A stretch of 64,000 nucleotides of DNA from Clavelina lepadiformis (taxonomy: Eukaryota; Chordata; Ascidiacea; Aplousobranchia; Clavelinidae), in assembly GCF_947623445.1 (NCBI RefSeq), contig NC_135245.1, positions 1,185,501 through 1,249,500 of the forward strand, given 5' to 3'. Made by a program: the position numbers and the translations under genes. Positions 12,920 to 25,376 of this stretch are shown piece after piece (position 1 is the first letter of the stretch; every line of letters begins with the position of its first letter). Below the pieces are notes generated by a model. The model saw nothing but the letters and a program-made list of their open reading frames with translations. It was not told where the DNA came from and ran no database searches.

Positions 12920-13618
12920 TTAACACTAGAAGGACGGCAATTTTCGTATGGGTACCTAGAAGGACGGAGTGCGTCAATTGACGCAAAAGGTCAAAACGGC
13001 GCAAATCAAACGTTTTTTGTTGAGAAAACTGTGCTGTTGCTCCGAAAAAACTACTTCTATCGCATGTCCGCTTTGTGCATTTTAATTAACAAAAGTAATC
13101 GCATTGAAAATACAAGCACTCGTGCCTAAACACTTCTGTTTCACGCAACTCCTTTTTCTTCTTGCACTCTTCCGGGACTTCTCTCCTGTTCTGGCGCATT
13201 GTCCCTACGAGGCTGCACTTCTTTCAACGCCAGGTCAAGTGAGGTGAAAAAATTATCGCAAGTGACATTGTAACCTCCTTGAAAAAGCGGAGCCATGAGT
13301 TTCAGTACAACGTCGGTGGGCACACTCACGTGGGGGCTCCTTGTGTCATCTTTTCCAAGGTAAGGAAAACCGTTGAATAAATATTTGTTTTCAACGTCAA
13401 CTGCCAGCCAGAACTTTAGACCAAACTTGTCTGGTTTATTGGCCATATATTGGATGAACTTGCAGCGTGCCTTACACGGCAATAGTTGCTCATCCACAGT
13501 TATCTTCCACTGTTTCTTCCAATTTTTCATCACGGTTTTGCGATGCACCACTTAAAAGTTATAGATGCACTTAGGTTGAAAATGCGTCAATTGACGCGTC
13601 CCGTCCTTCTAGTGTTAA
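12920..13618. mobile_element. Non-autonomous piggyBac element
   Basis: TTAA lies at both edges (12920-12923 and 13615-13618), the hallmark piggyBac target duplication. The termini read CACTAGAAGGACGG on the left and CCGTCCTTCTAGTG on the right. A subterminal palindrome GCGTCAATTGACGC occurs near both ends, and there is a second AGAAGGACGG just inside the left end. At about 695 bp it is far shorter than an autonomous copy. It lies wholly inside an intron of the transposase gene of the surrounding element, so it inserted later. Confidence 0.88.
13141..13551 (-). pseudogene. piggyBac transposase fragment (DDE_Tnp_1_7 family, PGBD4-like)
   Basis: The minus-strand frame gives about 136 residues including TVDEQLLPCKARCKFIQYM, KPDKFGLKFWLAVD, YLFNGFPYLGK and NVTCDNFFTSLDLA. 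This wording is typical of the central part of PGBD/piggyBac transposases, and two of the acidic catalytic positions are present (D in TVDEQ and in TCDNFF). The N-terminal part, the C-terminal catalytic region and the cysteine-rich tail are absent. The fragment fills much of the short element and cannot code for a working enzyme. Confidence 0.85.
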
Positions 13619-15116
13619 GTATATGGTGCTTATGGCTTTATATGATTTAGAAACTCTCTCTCACACCAGGAAAATAGAAGGGTGGATGCATTTAATGAGT
13701 TTACTTTTGCATGTTACTGGTTAGGTGTAAATACTGTGATGAAAAATTTAAAAGTCAGCGAGGTTTTTAAGTTCATCAAAAGGTCAAGCATCGTGGTTAT
13801 TTAGGTAAGTCCTGCTGCCTTAAGGTTTTGTATATTTCTCTAAGTTTACATGTTTAGCAGGATAAATTTGCGTGTATGCCAAATACAGGATTTTTCACAA
13901 GCTAACATTTTTTAAGGCCTTTCCTCTGAGAAGTGTTCTTGCAAAACAATTAAAAGTATGTGGGTTGAGGTATGTGAATCACCAAACGATTTGACGACAG
14001 AAGCCATTGATTACTTTATGAACATTTTCGCCACCAAACCAAATGGATCTGAGTTGTTGACAACGTTTAGTATAGATGGCATATCTAGAATTCTTCATAT
14101 TTTTGGCCCGAATGCAGATCGATGCAAATCACTTGAAGCCACAAGAAAAATGTTTGATCTTTTTCTCAGGTATATATTTTTATGATTCAGCTTAATATTT
14201 ATTGTGATAAGATATCAATGTTGTATTATACTGATATTGAATGGTGTGGTAATATGTTCCAACTTTCTGAAATCAATTGCAATAAGTTGGATTTTTTACT
14301 CTAGGAAAATACACACAGAAAAAAAAACAGAATTGCCATCAAGTAATCTCACTCCTGATGAAATTAGTATTCTCGAGTATGTTGGAGGATATATTCTGCG
14401 TAAACTGAAACGCAATGGAGATGAAGAGGAACTTGCCATTTTAGCACAGCTGGAAGACACCATAAACTGTTTTGTTCCTTCTGATAATTCATTAATTTCT
14501 ATCTTACAGTGCAATGAGTATGGGACACTGCTTAAACCTAATCAAACATTGCTTGATGTACTAAAGTTTTTAGAAATTAACTTTCGAAATCACGCAACTT
14601 TAAAAGATACCATATCTAATGCAGTTAGTTCTCTTGATTTGTCAGAGTTGCATGACATCACTAATAATTATGACTTAGATGCTTATGTTTTGCAACGTGT
14701 TGGTCACCTTTTTTTTCAAAATTCGATCGTTTCAAAAGGCGAAGGTACTAAAGTCAAAGTTAGTTCAAAGCCGTAATTCTAAGAACATCAGTCTACGTAA
14801 ATCACTGAAATAATATCTGATGCGTTTACAAATAATCTATGTTCTTTATTATCGATGACTGTAGTTTGGGCAACAAATACACTACTTACTGAAAAAGTAA
14901 GCAATCAAAAAAATGTGTTTTAATCACCACAGTGAGAAAATTTCAAAATGAATTAATCAACAATTTCAACATTGCTCCCTTTTACTTGTTTGTATTGTTT
15001 CATGCGACGAATGAATGAAAACGAATGTGACAGCACTGAAGCGTAACGTGGGCGAAATAAAAACGGTACTTCCCCTAGCAGTTTCCTATCATGTTCTTTA
15101 TATCGTTGGTCACAGG

Positions 15117-16177
15117 GTCTCATTTTTGTCAAGAATCCATAGGTTTAATTAATTATTTTTCGTTTGATTCAATTAAAGATTTTTTTAGTTGTGAGCAAAT
15201 TATTGTTATATAATTAAATGAGCAAATTAACAAAACAAAATATGTGCTTTACCTTAACGTAACTTTATGGGGATTCTTAGGGTGGCAAGACTATACTACT
15301 TAAGTAGTACTTATCTGTTAAAGTAATATCTAGCCATGCTTTGAAATACAGGGTGTTGGATACCATTCCAAAGATTGCCAAAAGATGTAGGCTAGTACTT
15401 GCGCTTCAGGTGATATAACTAAGCCATCGCTGATTGTAAGTCAACAAAACAAAATTCGTCAGATAAGGAGAGAAATTTCCTATTCTAACTTGTTGCTATA
15501 CTTGTTTCTATTTTCAACGTACGACATCTGATAGTGGACAAAACATTAGAAAAATTAAAGCGTCACTTAGTGGGTACATTGACACAGTGATGCCATCTGT
15601 TTATGCATCCGTACCTTGAGGAAGAGCGCCAGACTGCAGAGTATGGGAGCTTTCGCCTAGATCTCGGGTGCGTGGAAGCAAATTCCCGGTGTCGTGCATT
15701 GCGAATTGTGGTCCAGGGCTAACCGGCGGTAGTGCAGGCAAGATGCAGCCACATACGATGGAAATTGGGGGGAAAACGGTGTTTCCTGTTTGTTTTTATA
15801 TAGATGTCGGTTTTAAACGCTAATTTTGCAGTATATATCGGAGCAAAAGTTAGTGTCTTCTTCTGTTATGGGGACACCAGTTTGCCCTGGTGTGCAATAC
15901 CGTTTTACAAAAAATCTGGTGTGTGCTCTTGTCATATTCTGCAGTCTAGGAAGAGCGGATATGAAATGGGGACATTTGTCATCGTTTGGGGGAAGAGGGG
16001 AACCGAGAAGGAGAATCCTCACTAACGACCAGTCATGTTTCCTTTTTACGATGCAGTTTAATTTGATGTCTATAACTTGTCTGAATTGTCCGCAGACTAC
16101 AACCTGACAACTGTTTGTGTTTAGGTCGTTGTTATAATTAGGCCTAGTCTGTTACGTAAAAGAAATTATAAACCACC
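15117..16177. other. Intergenic stretch before NSRP1, with a possible short element
   Basis: About 1 kb separates the transposon's right flank from the NSRP1 start. Around 15600-15760 the base composition is higher in GC than its surroundings, with a string like CTCGGGTGCGTGGAAGCAAA that faintly resembles a tRNA-derived SINE head. I could not confirm A and B boxes. No gene is seen. Confidence 0.4.
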
Positions 16178-18805
16178 ATGAATCATGATGGCAAGTAAGT
16201 GAATGGATAGCTTTTAAAATAGTCTGCATGATGACAATATATGCTAATGATATATGATTTAATTTGTCTTGCTTGCAGTTAAAATGGCTTGGCTTAAACG
16301 TAATCATGCTGAAGTAGACTATATCTTAGGACATAGTAGAAAGTTTGCATCTGCACGCATGAACGCACGAGAATCATCAACATGCACCCCATACTTTTTA
16401 TCATCATAACGAATTATAGTAACAATTAATCAATAAAAAAAGAAAAGTCAGTTGTTTGAACATCAATTTATAATAAATTAACAAAGAGATGAGGTTTTAG
16501 TCCACGCTATCATGTGATTACTCGTCGAAAATTGCTGTACTTTTCAGTCATGTCTTAGGCTACATAACTAGATAAAAATGCTGTAAATGATTTAATTTGA
16601 AGATGAAAACCCAAACTAAATTATGCAATGCATTGAATGATGTTATATCCATTATCAACTCCACAAAATAAACTTGTGGTTCCAGAGAACAATATTTTTT
16701 TGAGAAAAACTGTCCTAGGCCAAGAAATAAATTCTGCAAAACTGAGCTGAACATGTTAACAACCATTTTTATCTGGCCATAAGATCGGTGTTTATTGATC
16801 TTTTTAACTTTTATTTTTAGGTACGGATTAATTTTGCGCAAAAAGCAACCACTTTTCCAAAAGACAAAACCATCCAAGCTAACACCAAGGTTGTCAGTGT
16901 TTAGCAACGCCGACTCCAGTGATGAGGAACATGGACAGAAGGAAGTCAATTCTCAGATTCACCGTGAAGCGATGAAGAAGATTGTTAAGAAGCAGGTTAG
17001 GAAAGTTTTGAGAGAATTTTCGATCATTACTGATTACTGCAACATGTAGTTTGCTAACGAGATGTTTGTTGTCATTTGTTTCGGTTTCCCTCTTACATGT
17101 GTTATCTATGTTTGATTCCTTTCTTATTTGTTTTATCTATTCTAGACCTTTTCCTTTCATTGCTTTTACTTGCTATAGCTGCACGTCTACAATTAGTCTG
17201 TTTCCATTTTATGTGTAGACAAAAATGGAGATCCAAAAGGCACTAGAGGAAGATGCGACGGTCTACGAGTACGACAGTATTTATGATGACATGAAACAAA
17301 AAACGAATCAAAAGAACATTCCGGCAAAAGTATCAGCAGCAGACAAAGCCCGCAAGGTAAACAACTTCTTCAAATATTTACAAACGATTGTTCGCTCCAG
17401 TTTAAAACTCTTTGCAACTTCAGCCAAAATACATTGGAAGTTTAATGAAAGCGGCAGAGTCTCGGGGTCGCGAGCGACAACGCGTCGAGGAGAGGAAGAT
17501 CGAAAAGGAGCGCCAGAAGGAAGGAGATGAGTTCAAAGATAAACCGGAGTTTGTCACATCCGCCTATCGAAAGCGGATGCAGGAGCGAGAAGCTGAGGAA
17601 GAGGAGGAAAGAAGAAAAGCTGCCATCGAAGGTTATCTTTTCTTTGTTGGATCTTTCTCAGTTTTATTGCAAAATATTGTTCCTGGTTTGCAATACAATG
17701 ATCATAGTAGACTACAAAAATCAGACTTCATCTGAACATGCTTTTGTTAAAGTGATTTATATGCCCATGCTTTTTACAAGCATTTTGTCCACCTTTTCAA
17801 CTTTACCACTTGCTCATGCAGAAATCATGGATGTCCGTAAACAGAAAGATCTCAGTGGATTTTATAAACATCTTTTACGCCAGCAAGTTGGTGAAGCTTT
17901 ACCTGGTGAAAGGTCAGTCATCAGCGTTATGTTTGTCAACGTTATACACATTGTGTGTTGCTGGTGACCGCTCTTATCGCCTTGGGGTGTTCTCCAAGTG
18001 GCTCCATTGGGGTTTTTACCCACTACTCAGTTCTTTCTACAGGCTTTGATAATATCTTAAACAAACTTTTTCCAGATTTATCTGAGTTACCAAAACTGAC
18101 TTTAGCTTCGGAAAGATTGTCATGTTGCAAAATTTATTATCTCGCCTTCGCAGGTTGAATGAAAGTGAAGAACCTGGAAAAGAAACAGCATCCACTTTGC
18201 CTGAAGAAGATCAGGACACTGACCTCTCTTTTTCAAGTTCAGACGATGATTCGAATCCTCCTGAACAAGGGTTGTACGATGCATCACCGAAGTCCTCCAA
18301 GTTTTCATCCTCAAGTCCTTCCAGAGATCAAATTGAACAAAAAAAATCTTCCGATTCAAGAAGATCCCCACAAGAAAATCGTGGAGAGAGCAGAAGGTAT
18401 CGTAACAGTGGAAGATGTCGATCCGATGAGGATGAAAATTATTCACGAGATCACTCCCGGAGATCACGCAGCAGGGAAGGCGGGGATAAAAGGAGAGACT
18501 CAAAACTCGATCGGAAACATCCAAAAGAAAGTGATGATCAAAGAAAACGTACCAACGAAAATGCAAAAACACAATCAAAAAATCACGAACGCCGACGTAG
18601 ATCGCGAAGCAACAGTCCTGAGCAGAAACTGAAAAAACAAGACAATGATTGTCAAGAAAAGCGTAAAGATGACAAGTCTGTTTCATCAAGTAAATTTGAG
18701 AAGCGGACAAATGTTGGTGCAGCGATGTCGGCAAGAGACAGGTACCTGGCCAGAAAGAAAGCATTAAAAGCAACACGGGCGCCAGTGGACCCAGATTCTG
18801 ATTGA
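16178..18805 (+). CDS. NSRP1: Nuclear speckle splicing regulatory protein 1 (6 exons)
   Basis: Exons are 16178-16194, 16821-16995, 17219-17356, 17424-17631, 17822-17912 and 18154-18805. Phases close to give 426 residues. The ATG sits in a good context (ACCACCATGA) and the first exon contributes only MNHDGK. Diagnostic strings are YGLILRKKQ, QKALEEDATVYEYDSIYDDM, KYIGSLMKAAESR, EFVTSAYRKRMQER, VRKQKDLSGFYKHLL and, near the C-terminus, VMSARDRYLAR-type MSARDRYLARKKA. These match the conserved coiled-coil N-terminal half and C-terminal signature of vertebrate NSRP1 (CCDC55). The middle is Arg/Ser/Glu-rich, as in RS-type nuclear proteins. The family localises to nuclear speckles and alters alternative splice-site choice. 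The protein is shorter than the human one (about 560 residues), mainly in the RS-like part. Confidence 0.95.
16425..16550. repeat. Interspersed repeat R2, copy 2 (first NSRP1 intron)
   Basis: Contains AAAGAAAAGTCAGTTGTTTG, ATCAATTTATAATAAATTA and CTCGTCGAAAATTGCTGTAC, in the same order as the copy at 2410-2575. It lies in the first intron of NSRP1, between exons 1 and 2. Confidence 0.5.
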
Positions 18806-19851
18806 AAAAATATTCTCTAACATTTGGTTCCAAGACGTGGCATTAGCTGTGTTAGGTTCCTCACTGGCTTGCTATGCTGTCATTATTGCAGCAGCGTCCT
18901 TCTATTTACTTGGATCGTTGCTATAAAGGAGGAAAAAACTGAGTCATTGGTTTCCAAGGGAGAAAGATCTCTCACGAACAGTGGCAAGCAATTGAGTCGT
19001 GTTTCAAAAAAGTTTATTACTACAATTTAATCGAATGGTGAATAAGCACGGGAAGATCTTTTGAAATAAATTTAACAAACTTGCATTGATATTATATGCG
19101 ATGATATAAAAATCAAAGTGAACCAGGTCAATGTAATAGAACACTTACGGAAAAAATTAAAAGCTCACAATTGCGATAAGAAAATACTAATTTACCACTG
19201 TAAAAAATGCCTGGGTGTATAAAGTTCTCCGCGTTTCATAGATTATAACACTATTAACGGCTCAATGACAACAGTTCTGCATCATCAAGTAATACTAATG
19301 ACAGCATTACTCGTTAACAATCGGACCAGGTGGAATGCTACCATACTGAAATAACAGTGCACTGCATGGAAGGCAAGGAATGAATGTGATCACAGGTGAA
19401 TAAACCGATCTACTGCACCCAGCTGCTATGTTCGATCAGTGGCAAGACTTAAGACTTACTTATACCCTAGGTCGGCATCTGACAGAGATCGCCCTTCCAC
19501 AGAAACAGTGGCTGATCGTCATTTTTGATTCACGCATTGTCTTGTTGAAATTGTTCACGGGCAACTAGTACAACTTGATTGGACTTGGTCATCGATTAAT
19601 TGATATTTCCAAATGAATTTGTATGAAAACTGGGACTCGCTGAAACCAATTAGTCAACGAAAATGACCTAAAAAGCTGGCACATAAGCCAAGGCAACTAG
19701 ATGCAGCGGATAGGTGCTAAGTGCTAAGCATGATCAGTGCATTGCAAAATGAGCTGAAAAATACGATCATGGAATGCATATTGCACAACAAGAAGTGTAA
19801 TTCATTACTAAACTGATGCTATGAGGAAAAAAAAGAAAAAATGTAAAAAGT
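18806..19851. other. NSRP1 3' region and convergent intergenic gap
   Basis: NSRP1 (+) and the EVI5-type gene (-) end toward each other here. A polyadenylation signal AATAAA at 19065-19070 could serve NSRP1. A string GTGGCAAGCARTTSAGTC at about 18940-19030 recurs at 20785-20870, marking a dispersed repeat. No gene is visible. Confidence 0.5.
18940..19030. repeat. Dispersed repeat shared with 20785-20870
   Basis: Both places contain CAAGGGAGAAAGATCTCTCA-like sequence followed by GTGGCAAGCAATTGAGTCGT and a TTTCAAAAA run. At 20785-20870 the shared piece lies inside a longer hAT-like element, so this is probably a fragment of the same family. Confidence 0.5.
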
Positions 19852-22800
19852 TTATTCCGACAGCTTCACTAAGGCTTTAGTCTGAGGTGAATTGTTCTGT
19901 GAGTCCTTGCCTACGCCGCATTTTGGGAAATTATCATTTTCAGCCGAGGAGTAAGCATCCAGGGATCCAATCCTCTCCTCATCCATGGAAAACTGATCCT
20001 CGTTTGCTCCTGGAAGATCAGTTTCGCTTGTTATTGTGGCGTCGAACAGAAGCTCGTTTAAGTCGCTCTCATCAGAGCTTTCATCTTCGAATTTCTCCTC
20101 TTCTCGCGATCCGACCTGCCTCCGGAGACGACCGATCTGCTGCTGCTGCTGAAGGACTTTCATCTGAAGTTGGTGGATGATCTTGGCGGACTCTTCATCA
20201 TGCGAAGGTGCAGATAATGAAGAGAGTTTTATCGCATCTGGTTTCTCATTCAACTGGACACGACGAGATAAATAAATAAAATCAATAATTAGTTTTTATG
20301 AACTGTTTTTTAACAAGCAAAACATGGGGTTCTTTTGATCATGAAGTAAACAAGCAACGAATAATGATATTAGCATCTTATGGTATTAGACAGCATGGTT
20401 AACAAAAGGTTAATAAAAAAACACTGATTAATAAAAGATTAGCCACTGTCCGTCATGGTGAAAACACTCACCTTATTTTTAAGGCCGGCAATTTCCTGCT
20501 TCATTTCAGCAATCTCCATGGTGCTCTCAGCTTCACGCAGCTTCAGCGACATCAAAGCTTCCTGGTTCTGGGAAAAGTCAGGACAAGTCATAAACAGATA
20601 CCGACATGGACCAATGACACTTAGCCACAGTAAGGGAAGTATTAGGCATAGTGCACTGTTTCTTAACCAGTGGACCGTGAATCGGGACCATTGTGATTCA
20701 TAGTTGCTATCGAAAACAAATTTTTTGTAAAAGTTTGTATTACATGACTAAAAGATATTGTCAGTAAAAATTAGTAATTTAAATAAGTCAACAAGGGAAA
20801 AAGAACTCTCATGTACAGTGGCAAGCAGTTCAGTCATGTTTCAAAAATTATTACAATTACATGACTACCATATAGTGTCAGTAAATTAGTCAGCCTCAAT
20901 GTAAAAGTGGTCCGCGACTTGAAAATGGTTCACTTAGCAGACATCAAACCGGACATGCTGTTGGATAATTTATCCAGTTTATGAAACACAAGCGTCAATA
21001 TGGCCTTAACATATTCGAGATATTAACATGCTAAAGCAAGTATGTCCTACCTTGCTTTCCATATGAGCCACCCTGGCTTTGGCCTCATTAAGTTCTTGCT
21101 GCAACACTCGTTCGTTATCGCAATAAACTCGACTTTTTTCACGCAAATTGCTTCGATCGTCTTCTGATCTTCGTAGTTGTGCCGAGCAGATATGATTCTG
21201 AATGTGAAGAATTTGGTGATGATATCTTTGTTTTTATTTCTATGGAAGTACTGTGTACGTCGAATAATGCATATTGTTGTTGTTTGTTGAAAGAAACAAT
21301 TTATTGTAGACTGTTATAAGTAAAAACAACCGCAAAGAGTTTTGAGAGTTTGGCAGAACTCCAAAACTACAAGGACCCTGTTTGGCGGATAAAAGTCAGC
21401 CATAAGACATATTTTATATAAATAACCATAAAACTCCTCAGCCAGAGTTAAAGGCAGTAAATGAGCACTAAGCCCTGAAAATAATATATTCCTTGTGAAA
21501 TATTAAATCAACTCACAGCAGTCTCCAGTTCAAGAAGCTTCTGCTTGATATCAGCGAGCTGAGAATTTAATTTTGCTTCTCGGAACCTCGCAGACATTAA
21601 TTCCTCTTGCAATTCCTGCAACGCTGCCTTGCTCGTGTGACTTGACTTAAGCGTCGTTCGTCGAGTGTTGGTCATACGATTCAGGTGTTTCTTCATAATT
21701 GAAATATAAATTCGTAAAATCTTTTGAAATTTGTTTGTGTCATTTTTTTAAGGTTCCATTTTAACACAATCTATGGACAATTCAACCTGTGGGCGATGGA
21801 ACCCAGTGGTCAATTCCAGTGCTATTGATGCAGCTGTTGAGTTGATCAGAATCATATATTTATATGATCTCGATGCACAAAGAACAAGAAATAGCATAAA
21901 AATATTATGCAGGTGACGACATACTTGCCAGTTTTCCTCCAAATTATGGAGTTTATGCGTGAGATCTTTCATGGCACCGTTAGCTTCCGCTTCACGAAGT
22001 TTTACGGCGATTAGCTCCTCCTGAAGTGAGGTGACTCTTGATTGATCCGTCAGCTCCCGATTTTTCTCTTCCAGGTCGCAGACTTTCTCCTGCAATGATG
22101 AAACGATATAAAAAATGAGAAATCTCGGAATACAAGGAACTATAACATATCATTTTATGATTCTTTCTACAAGAATTTTGCAGCACAGTAAAGGTTTGAA
22201 AACTTGAAGCTGAACAAATCCATCTATTTCTCTTAGTTAATAAAATTTGGTAAAATTTATACTATCACTAGAGATAGACGATATGCACTGGAGATATATA
22301 ACAATATAGAGATCATAGGCACCAGTTACGATGATGCAAAAGATATCTAGGTGAAAGAGAACTGAAGTAAAAAACTCCCACTGAATTTATTGAAACTGCA
22401 TATGTTTATAATCGCAATTTGCAAGTATCCCTTTGCCAGAATAATAATAAATAATAGTGAGTTAATGTACAATGTGTTCTGGTAAGATGACCTGTAGGTT
22501 GTTGTACGTAACGATAAAACAACCGGTTGTGATGTCATCAAACGCATCAAAAACGGATCATTAGACACAGAAATAAGACTTGCTGTTGTTACACGTCAGT
22601 ACCTGTAATTCACTGATGCGCGACACAGATTCAGTTTCCTTCAATTTTGTTTGAACCAATTCCTGTTGCAGATGAATGACAAACGTCTCCGAGTATTGGG
22701 GGTTACCCTTTTTCTTTTCCTCGCAATTACAATTACCTGGGGAGAACGGAAAAGATTTCATACAAGTGTGTGTAATATGAGCAGAGTGAAGAAAAGCAAA

Positions 22801-25341
22801 TAAAAACGCAGATGGTGCAATATATTCTGACATGTTCGATACTATTGCTCAATTATCCTATCTATGTATTTCACAAGTATGCACACATGAGTCAGCCAGA
22901 AAGTAGGTTAAGCCTGAAAGGGCTTGTTTTGATGCTGGCACCATTATAATTGTGATCGGTTTGGTGTAGAATGGCTTAAGATTAAACAATGGAGATTATA
23001 CTCAATGTAAGTGGACAGGCGATGAGTCATAATGTAACTTCACCGCATTTATGACATCACTACGTGTTGCTAATTATAGTAACTGCAAAACTTTATCCCG
23101 GGAGCAAAAGTGCAAAAAAGCTGTTATGGTAGTTTATAAATAAACATAACACAACAAAGTCTAATTCATAATTAATGAGCAATTACGGCTTGGTAAACAA
23201 TACCACTACAGCAGGATGCTTGCACCACACAGTAATCTCAGCAACAACTTATAAATAATATATACCTGAACATCCATATTTACTGCACATATATATACTG
23301 CAATAGTGTAGTAATGTGTTCTTAGCAAAAATCAAAAATCTCTCTACTTTAACACAAACGTGTTTCACTTGATATTAAAATTAATGATACTCTGCATAAA
23401 AAGTACACAATCGATGCAGGTTGACTTACTATTTGTGGAAGAAGCTTCAGTTTGGCTTGAAGGTGAATTTTGGGAGCTGTTCAACATCGCTTGTCTCTTT
23501 GCAATGCTGAGCTCTTTCCCCATCTTGATCTTCTCTTCGGCCTCAACAGCACGATTTACACGATCCTGCGTCCAACGAGATATTTTGCGACAATTCAAAT
23601 AAACTGTTATTTTGCTAAAGTTACAATTGTGGAGCACGCATACATCATCTGGTTAACATGTTCGATGCTGCCAAAACTAACGTGTTAAATATCCAATTCT
23701 GACTTCTTGTAAATATTTCAAAAACCTGTCGAAAAAAACAAAACTTTTGTGTCATAAGCTACCTGTATGAGTTTATCTGCCAGAGTTCCATTCTCAGACT
23801 CCAACGACCCAATTCTTTGACGAAGAAGCCGATTTTCGGTTCGCAGCCGCCGCATCTCAACTTGTTCTTCCTGTTCTCGGCTCTTCATTGTCATGTAGTC
23901 CTTTTCTAATCTATAGACACATTATAACCACAGTAAATGACTTTGCAAAGCATAAAACTTTAAAGGTTATGTGACAATGCAATACGACACATATGTCATA
24001 ATAGGATCAATGTGATGAATGGTGGCAGATACAGCATAACTGCCATACCTTATAATAAAGCTTTCATAGCGTCAAAAGTTAAAATTCACAGATAAAATTA
24101 AGCACGGAAACATTTTATAGAACTTGTTACTGACACAAGGGTTTTGATCCTAAATCAAACACGAGACATTAAATTAAAATCAACAAAGTTCCAAAAAATA
24201 TTCACCCTCAATCACCTGGTAACGACAAGACAAAGTGAGATTTATGACAAACAAACGATATAAGACGGAAATATTTAAAGGTTTGAGCAAGCATTCAGCG
24301 TAAGACCAAGATCGTAATCTTTTGTTTACCAACACAGAGAAAATCAAGAACCTACCCACCACCAGGAAACGGCTGGTAATCAAGCAAAGGAAACTCAAAA
24401 TCTCTGCTGTATATAAAGAGTAAGCAGAGGAACAAACAGAGGAAATTACTTTTATTTGTTTGTACGTGACTCTGTTTACAGACTTTGCCTCTGCCAAACC
24501 GGTCACATGTTTTAATTAAAGGTTGCTAAAAAATCGATAAAATGTTTAGACACAAACAAGGCAAGAAAGTCAGTTTAAATTAACAGTCTTTCAATATGTT
24601 AAGATGATAACAAGAAATATAAAGGTGGCAAGCTAGCACTGCCCTTGCCCAACCATATAATCACACACAACAGTGAAACGACCACTTCCAAGTAATATTC
24701 TCTTTAAAAAGGGCAAAGTCAAAAATATGTACATAATAACAGCAAGCATCATCTAGATATGCTTCATTACCGGACAATTTAAGTTATTTGAGCGCACATT
24801 ACGCCTACAGGCACTGTAAGCACTCCCGTTGAGCGATGGATCACTTCAAACGAGCTAAACATACTCACTTCTTCATTTTCTTGGGATTGTACCGAACGAG
24901 GGCATAAGCTCGTTGAAAGAGGAGATCCGGTGCTTTGTTATAATACTCCGATAAATCCTTTTGTATATGCTGCGTAAAAAAGTAAACAATAGTATTTTTA
25001 TCACAAATATAATTGTTAAAATATTTTAAACAAAATGGTTTGTGTCATGAAACTGATTTATTCGTGTAAAAGTTTAACAAAAGTCATGTAAACCTTCCAA
25101 GCTGACTTGTTGTGGTGGCCATGCGAATATGAAGAATATGGGCATATTATGAATGTAAATAAACAAACGTTAAAATACCTTCAGCATTCCTTCCATGTCA
25201 AGCTGTAACAATTCATTTTCGCTGCTTAAGAGTATAGCCAGGCCGACACGAAAGATGATTTCCATGCCCTAAGCAATGATTTGATTTATGAAAATAATCT
25301 TTAACATGAAAGAGTCTACGTGATTCGATGTAGGAGCTACT

Positions 25342-25376
<35 letters not shown>

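Larger units (their letters stand above)
12760..14776 (+). pseudogene. Transposase-like gene of the 12541-15109 element
   Basis: Exons that join in frame are about 12760-12874, 13725-13804, 13917-14169 and 14305-14776 (stop). The first exon's start is not resolved. The product would carry one C2H2 zinc finger (CKYCDEKFKSQRGF, then VHQKVKH), a helical middle part (LTTEAIDYFMNIFATKPNGS) and a C-terminal segment with LTPDEISILEYVGGYILRKL. The finger contains an in-frame TAA at 13768-13770, so this copy is probably dead. No THAP domain or catalytic core is visible in the retained part, which suggests a deletion derivative. The intron 12875-13724 holds the piggyBac element. The family is unrecognised beyond a weak P/THAP9 resemblance. 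Confidence 0.5.
12541..15109 (+). mobile_element. DNA transposon with TIRs and C2H2-bearing transposase gene (possibly P-like), hosting a piggyBac insertion
   Basis: The left end reads CAACGATATAAAGAACATGA and the right end ends in its exact complement (perfect over 21 bases, then imperfect to about 110 with a shared TTTCGCCC block). A 7-bp direct repeat GTCACAG flanks both ends (12534-12540 and 15110-15116), as expected for a target-site duplication. Inside is one plus-strand gene with introns. The 7-bp duplication and the C-terminal motif ILEYVGGYILRKLKR recall P-element/THAP9 relatives, but the superfamily is not certain. A separate piggyBac-type element sits within it. Confidence 0.75.

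Noticed and set aside
15600-15760. Possible tRNA-derived SINE head
   Set aside because: A and B box matches are too weak and no second copy is present in the window.
18120-18833. 237-codon minus-strand frame opposite the last NSRP1 exon
   Set aside because: Mirror of the Arg/Ser-rich NSRP1 coding sequence; such composition leaves the antisense frame open by chance.
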